Source: JAFLCA01 sp041907145 | Lineage (GTDB): Bacteria > Bdellovibrionota_C > UBA2361 > JAFLCA01 | Direction: 5' to 3' | NCBI GenBank assembly: GCA_041907145.1 | Contig: JAYRHW010000270.1 | Location: 1-7,746, forward strand | Length of the DNA: 7,746 nt | Shown: positions 6,187-7,746 of the stretch, in pieces | Position numbering within the stretch: position 1 is the first letter of the stretch | How the letters are laid out: the number at the start of each line of letters is the position of its first letter | The notes under the pieces: model-generated | What the model saw: only the letters and a program-made list of their open reading frames with translations | Database searches by the model: none | What the model was told of the DNA's origin: nothing | Made by a program: the position numbers and the translations under genes

Positions 6187-7746
6187 GAGGCTAGAGCAGC
6201 ACACCGCGAGTCTGATATGCGCCATGGGCATGGGACAAACGGCGCCTCCCCCAATCCCCAGGCGCTTATAATCCGAGGCGCTCGAGAGCATAACCTTAAA
6301 GACATATCGCTCGAGGTTCCGCTCGGTACCATCACGGTTTTTACCGGGGTATCAGGGTCCGGGAAGTCGAGCATCGCTAAGGATATCATTTATGCCGAGG
6401 GGCAGCGCCGCTATCTAGACTGCCTTTCTCCGTATGCTCGCCAATACATCAAGGAGCTGAAACGCCCGGATATCGATGAAATCATCAACATTCAGCCGAC
6501 TATTTGCGTCTATCAGCACACCTTTCAGCCTGGGAAGCTTTCTACGGTCGGCACTATGTCTGAAGTGTATAATTTCCTTCGCCTCCTTTTTGCTAAGACG
6601 GGCACTCAGTACTGCCCCGATCATCCCGAGCAAGCGATCTCTCCTCTCTCTGCTAAGGAAATTACCCTTCAGATCAAGAGACTGACCCTGCCGGGCGTGA
6701 GAATTCTTGCTCCGGTCATCAAAAAGAAGAAGGGTACCCACCGAGCGGTGATCGAACGCGCCTTGGCCTCGGAGATCTCGGAACTTCGAATCGATGGAGT
6801 ATTCTTGCGTGCCGGAAGCTTGAGCGGCATGGATGCAGGGCTGGAAAAGAGCAAAGTACATTCGATTGATTACACCGTCGCCAAACTCAACCCATCTAAT
6901 GTGGACGCAGCACTCATTGAAGAAGCCGTCTCTCAAGCGCTGGGTCTTGGAGGCGGCACCCTGGTCGTTCACTCCAGTCAGGGAGAAACAATCTACAGCC
7001 TCGACCGCACCTGCCCAATCTGCAAGCAGGGCTTCTACAAGCCGGATCCGGAGGACTTCTCATTCCATTCCCGCCGCGGGCAATGTTCTTCCTGCGCCGG
7101 TACGGGGCTCAATGATGATGGAGCGATTTGTCCGGAATGCCGTGGTTCGAGGATTAATCCTATAGGACGTAATGTCCGGCTTGAGGGACGAAATATCCAT
7201 GAAGCCGCTAGTCTCACCGCTTCCAAGCTTGAAGCGTTCTTGGGTGCTGTGACCTTAAGTGAACGAAATGCCCGCATTGCCGAGCCCATTCTCCACGAAC
7301 TACAGGCAAAGTTGGGGACGCTGCGCAGTATGGGCCTTGATTATGTGCAGCTCTCTCAGGACTGTTTGGCATTGTCCGGGGGAGAACTCCAACGGCTACG
7401 CCTGGCAACTGCAATGGGCTCGCCGTTGGCGGGTGTACTCTATATCTTTGATGAGCCCAGCATGGGCCTCCATCCCATCGAGAATATGCGAGTCCTGGAG
7501 CATATTCGAGCCCTCAAGGAGCGCGGGAATTCCGTCGTTATAATCGAACATGATGCGGACAGTATTCTATCAGGTGAGCATATCATCGAAGTTGGTCCGG
7601 GCGGGGGACGAAACGGAGGCGAGATTGTATTCAATGGATCGCGGGAAGAATTTTTAGCTCATGATGCCTCAGCTACCGCGAAGGCCATTCGAGAGTCCAT
7701 GCCTCAATTAGTCGATGCGGGGAAGGAAAGTAAGAGCACTAAGCCC
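3328..7746 (+). CDS. uvrA: Excinuclease ABC subunit A, tandem double UvrA fusion (3' end beyond window)
   Basis: One open frame of 1473 codons runs to the window edge without a stop. UvrA is the ATP-dependent DNA damage sensor of nucleotide excision repair; it loads UvrB and is normally about 940 residues and dimeric. Here two UvrA copies are fused. In module 1, NBD I has Walker A GLSGSGKSS (33-41), LSGGETQR (509-516), VLDEPSVGLH (533-542) and His568. NBD II has GVSGSGKST (650-658), the zinc finger C748/C751/C771/C774, LSGGEAQR (838-845), FDEPTTGLH (864-872) and His898. Module 2 has Walker A GVSGSGKSS (1007-1015), zinc ligands C1096/H1099/C1229/C1232, a short zinc hairpin C1253/C1256/C1268/C1271, LSGGELQR (1349-1356), FDEPSMGLH (1374-1382) and His1408. 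Its second ATPase domain should lie beyond the window. All catalytic motifs seen are intact, so it is not a pseudogene. ATG 3328 is the only start after the in-frame stop at 3268, but it lacks a Shine-Dalgarno sequence. Chlamydiae have a comparable double-length UvrA. Confidence 0.96.
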   Translation, partial: MSSKKLLITNARENNLKGVSLALPHDSLVAVSGLSGSGKSSLAFDTVYAEGQRRYIETFSPYTRQFFDKVKKPDVDVIENVRPAIAIQPRTRVTSSRSTVGSMTNVNDYLKILWANIASAHCPSCAIPLKGWEPAALADHLVKILPVRNRAAALLCAPLKLNGKKFLRQEVERLTTLGYSRYFDPSNGLVQTFEEHPSPKLNDRSELWVVLDRIKIESINRKRLRESIEQAFVLSRSGPQAPNFGTCFVIEVSEDPPRRRLATILNSPSQPVGRTGNFELLEFFDTARCPAGESQIDRARPALFSFNHPMGACPQCKGFGRILEVDPAACVPNSSLSIKAKALQCWAGQSAAALQRRLLKFCEQEDISVSSPWHSLPAEAREKIFSHKSKTFVGVRHWFKRLERKAYKMHVRVFLAKYRGQYDCPTCKGTRLRPSALAYRIEGRTISDIWKMTIGELSNWMKHLRIERRSQRGPSRQLDDVFAAIISRLDYLNHLGLSYLTLDRQARTLSGGETQRVNLATALGSELISTHFVLDEPSVGLHARDSERLMESVRLLQRRGNSLLVVEHDLDFLDAADHIVELGPQAGAAGGEIVFNGPRNQWGGIQPRQPSLASADAVRGPRLSVKNACARNLQSLNLEIPLERFVCLTGVSGSGKSTLVNEVLERAFRDYKQRKPELKSENIVEGFDSLEHVLLVDQSPLAKSPRANIATYSGIWDTLRDLLAASEGAQTRALSKSAFSFNVDGGRCPACKGAGFVTEDMQFLSDVYIPCEVCLGKRFQASVLEVRCRGLNVHELLQLSLDQCSEIFKDLPRVASTAKTLGILGLGHLTLGHPLSELSGGEAQRLKLVPFIEQANSGKSLLIFDEPTTGLHLHDVYRLISLLKLLVSRGHSVLCVEHNLSLMLDADLLIDLGPEAGAEGGRLVLQGTPASFLKPAAAKTSYTAQFLQRYLRLEARAAHRESDMRHGHGTNGASPNPQALIIRGAREHNLKDISLEVPLGTITVFTGVSGSGKSSIAKDIIYAEGQRRYLDCLSPYARQYIKELKRPDIDEIINIQPTICVYQHTFQPGKLSTVGTMSEVYNFLRLLFAKTGTQYCPDHPEQAISPLSAKEITLQIKRLTLPGVRILAPVIKKKKGTHRAVIERALASEISELRIDGVFLRAGSLSGMDAGLEKSKVHSIDYTVAKLNPSNVDAALIEEAVSQALGLGGGTLVVHSSQGETIYSLDRTCPICKQGFYKPDPEDFSFHSRRGQCSSCAGTGLNDDGAICPECRGSRINPIGRNVRLEGRNIHEAASLTASKLEAFLGAVTLSERNARIAEPILHELQAKLGTLRSMGLDYVQLSQDCLALSGGELQRLRLATAMGSPLAGVLYIFDEPSMGLHPIENMRVLEHIRALKERGNSVVIIEHDADSILSGEHIIEVGPGGGRNGGEIVFNGSREEFLAHDASATAKAIRESMPQLVDAGKESKSTKP
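6187..6261 (+). other. Inter-module linker in the double UvrA
   Basis: Residues 954-978 join the two modules. The segment is polar and low in predicted order, with His, Gly, Asn, Ser and Pro, for example RHGHGTNGASPNPQ at 965-978. It has no UvrA homology that I can see and probably marks where a stop codon and start codon were lost when two adjacent genes fused. Confidence 0.6.
6262..7746 (+). repeat. UvrA module 2 of the tandem duplication (incomplete at window edge)
   Basis: From residue 979 the protein restarts as UvrA with ALIIRGAREHNLKDISLEVP, then Walker A, then AEGQRRYLDCLSPYARQYI, parallel to AEGQRRYIETFSPYTRQFF in module 1. The 12-nt string CAGCGCCGCTAT is identical at 3481 and 6403; otherwise the copies are well diverged. 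The UvrB-binding-like stretch APVIKKKKGTH (1128-1138) and ELRIDGVFL (1153-1161) are close to the UvrA consensus. The insertion domain is missing. Only the first ATPase domain is inside the window. Confidence 0.85.

Noticed and set aside
6415..6972. 185-codon minus-strand open frame within the uvrA region
   Set aside because: It is entirely antisense to UvrA module 2, whose motifs are continuous there, and has no recognisable domain.

Overview
The window reads as chromosomal DNA from a Gram-negative-type bacterium of moderate GC content (roughly mid-50s percent by eye, not counted). There are no phage, IS, CRISPR, tRNA or rRNA signals. The lineage cannot be fixed from the sequence. A double-length, tandemly duplicated UvrA is established for Chlamydiae. 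The secreted HExxH protein and the SRPBCC-epimerase fusion are of a kind I associate with Bdellovibrio-like, delta-type or related environmental lineages. That placement is a guess.

Layout: (1) 20-457 (+) is a YqeY/GatB-like protein. It is followed after 5 nt by (2) 463-1830 (+), an SRPBCC (cyclase/dehydrase-like) domain fused to a TIGR01777-type NAD-binding epimerase; the two probably form one operon. (3) A 124-nt gap separates gene 2 from a convergent gene at 1955-3184 (-). That gene encodes an exported protein with a HELTH zinc-metallopeptidase-like motif and a downstream EGDA glutamate. (4) From 3328 (+) to the right edge one uninterrupted reading frame of 1473 codons encodes a tandem double UvrA. 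It is the largest gene in the window and has no stop codon inside it. The 3185-3327 gap is a divergent intergenic region shared by genes 3 and 4.

The double UvrA is the main point of interest. Module 1 (about residues 1-953) is a complete UvrA with both ATPase domains. After a short polar linker, module 2 (from about residue 979) starts a second UvrA and runs off the window after its first ATPase domain. The two halves differ in complementary ways. Module 1 keeps the insertion domain, but its UvrB-binding-domain region is divergent and its first zinc site has lost a cysteine. Module 2 keeps a canonical-looking UvrB-binding region and a complete first zinc site, but the insertion domain is collapsed to an 11-residue loop. 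This suggests division of labour within one polypeptide that may mimic the UvrA2 dimer. The other genes show no direct functional link to nucleotide excision repair.
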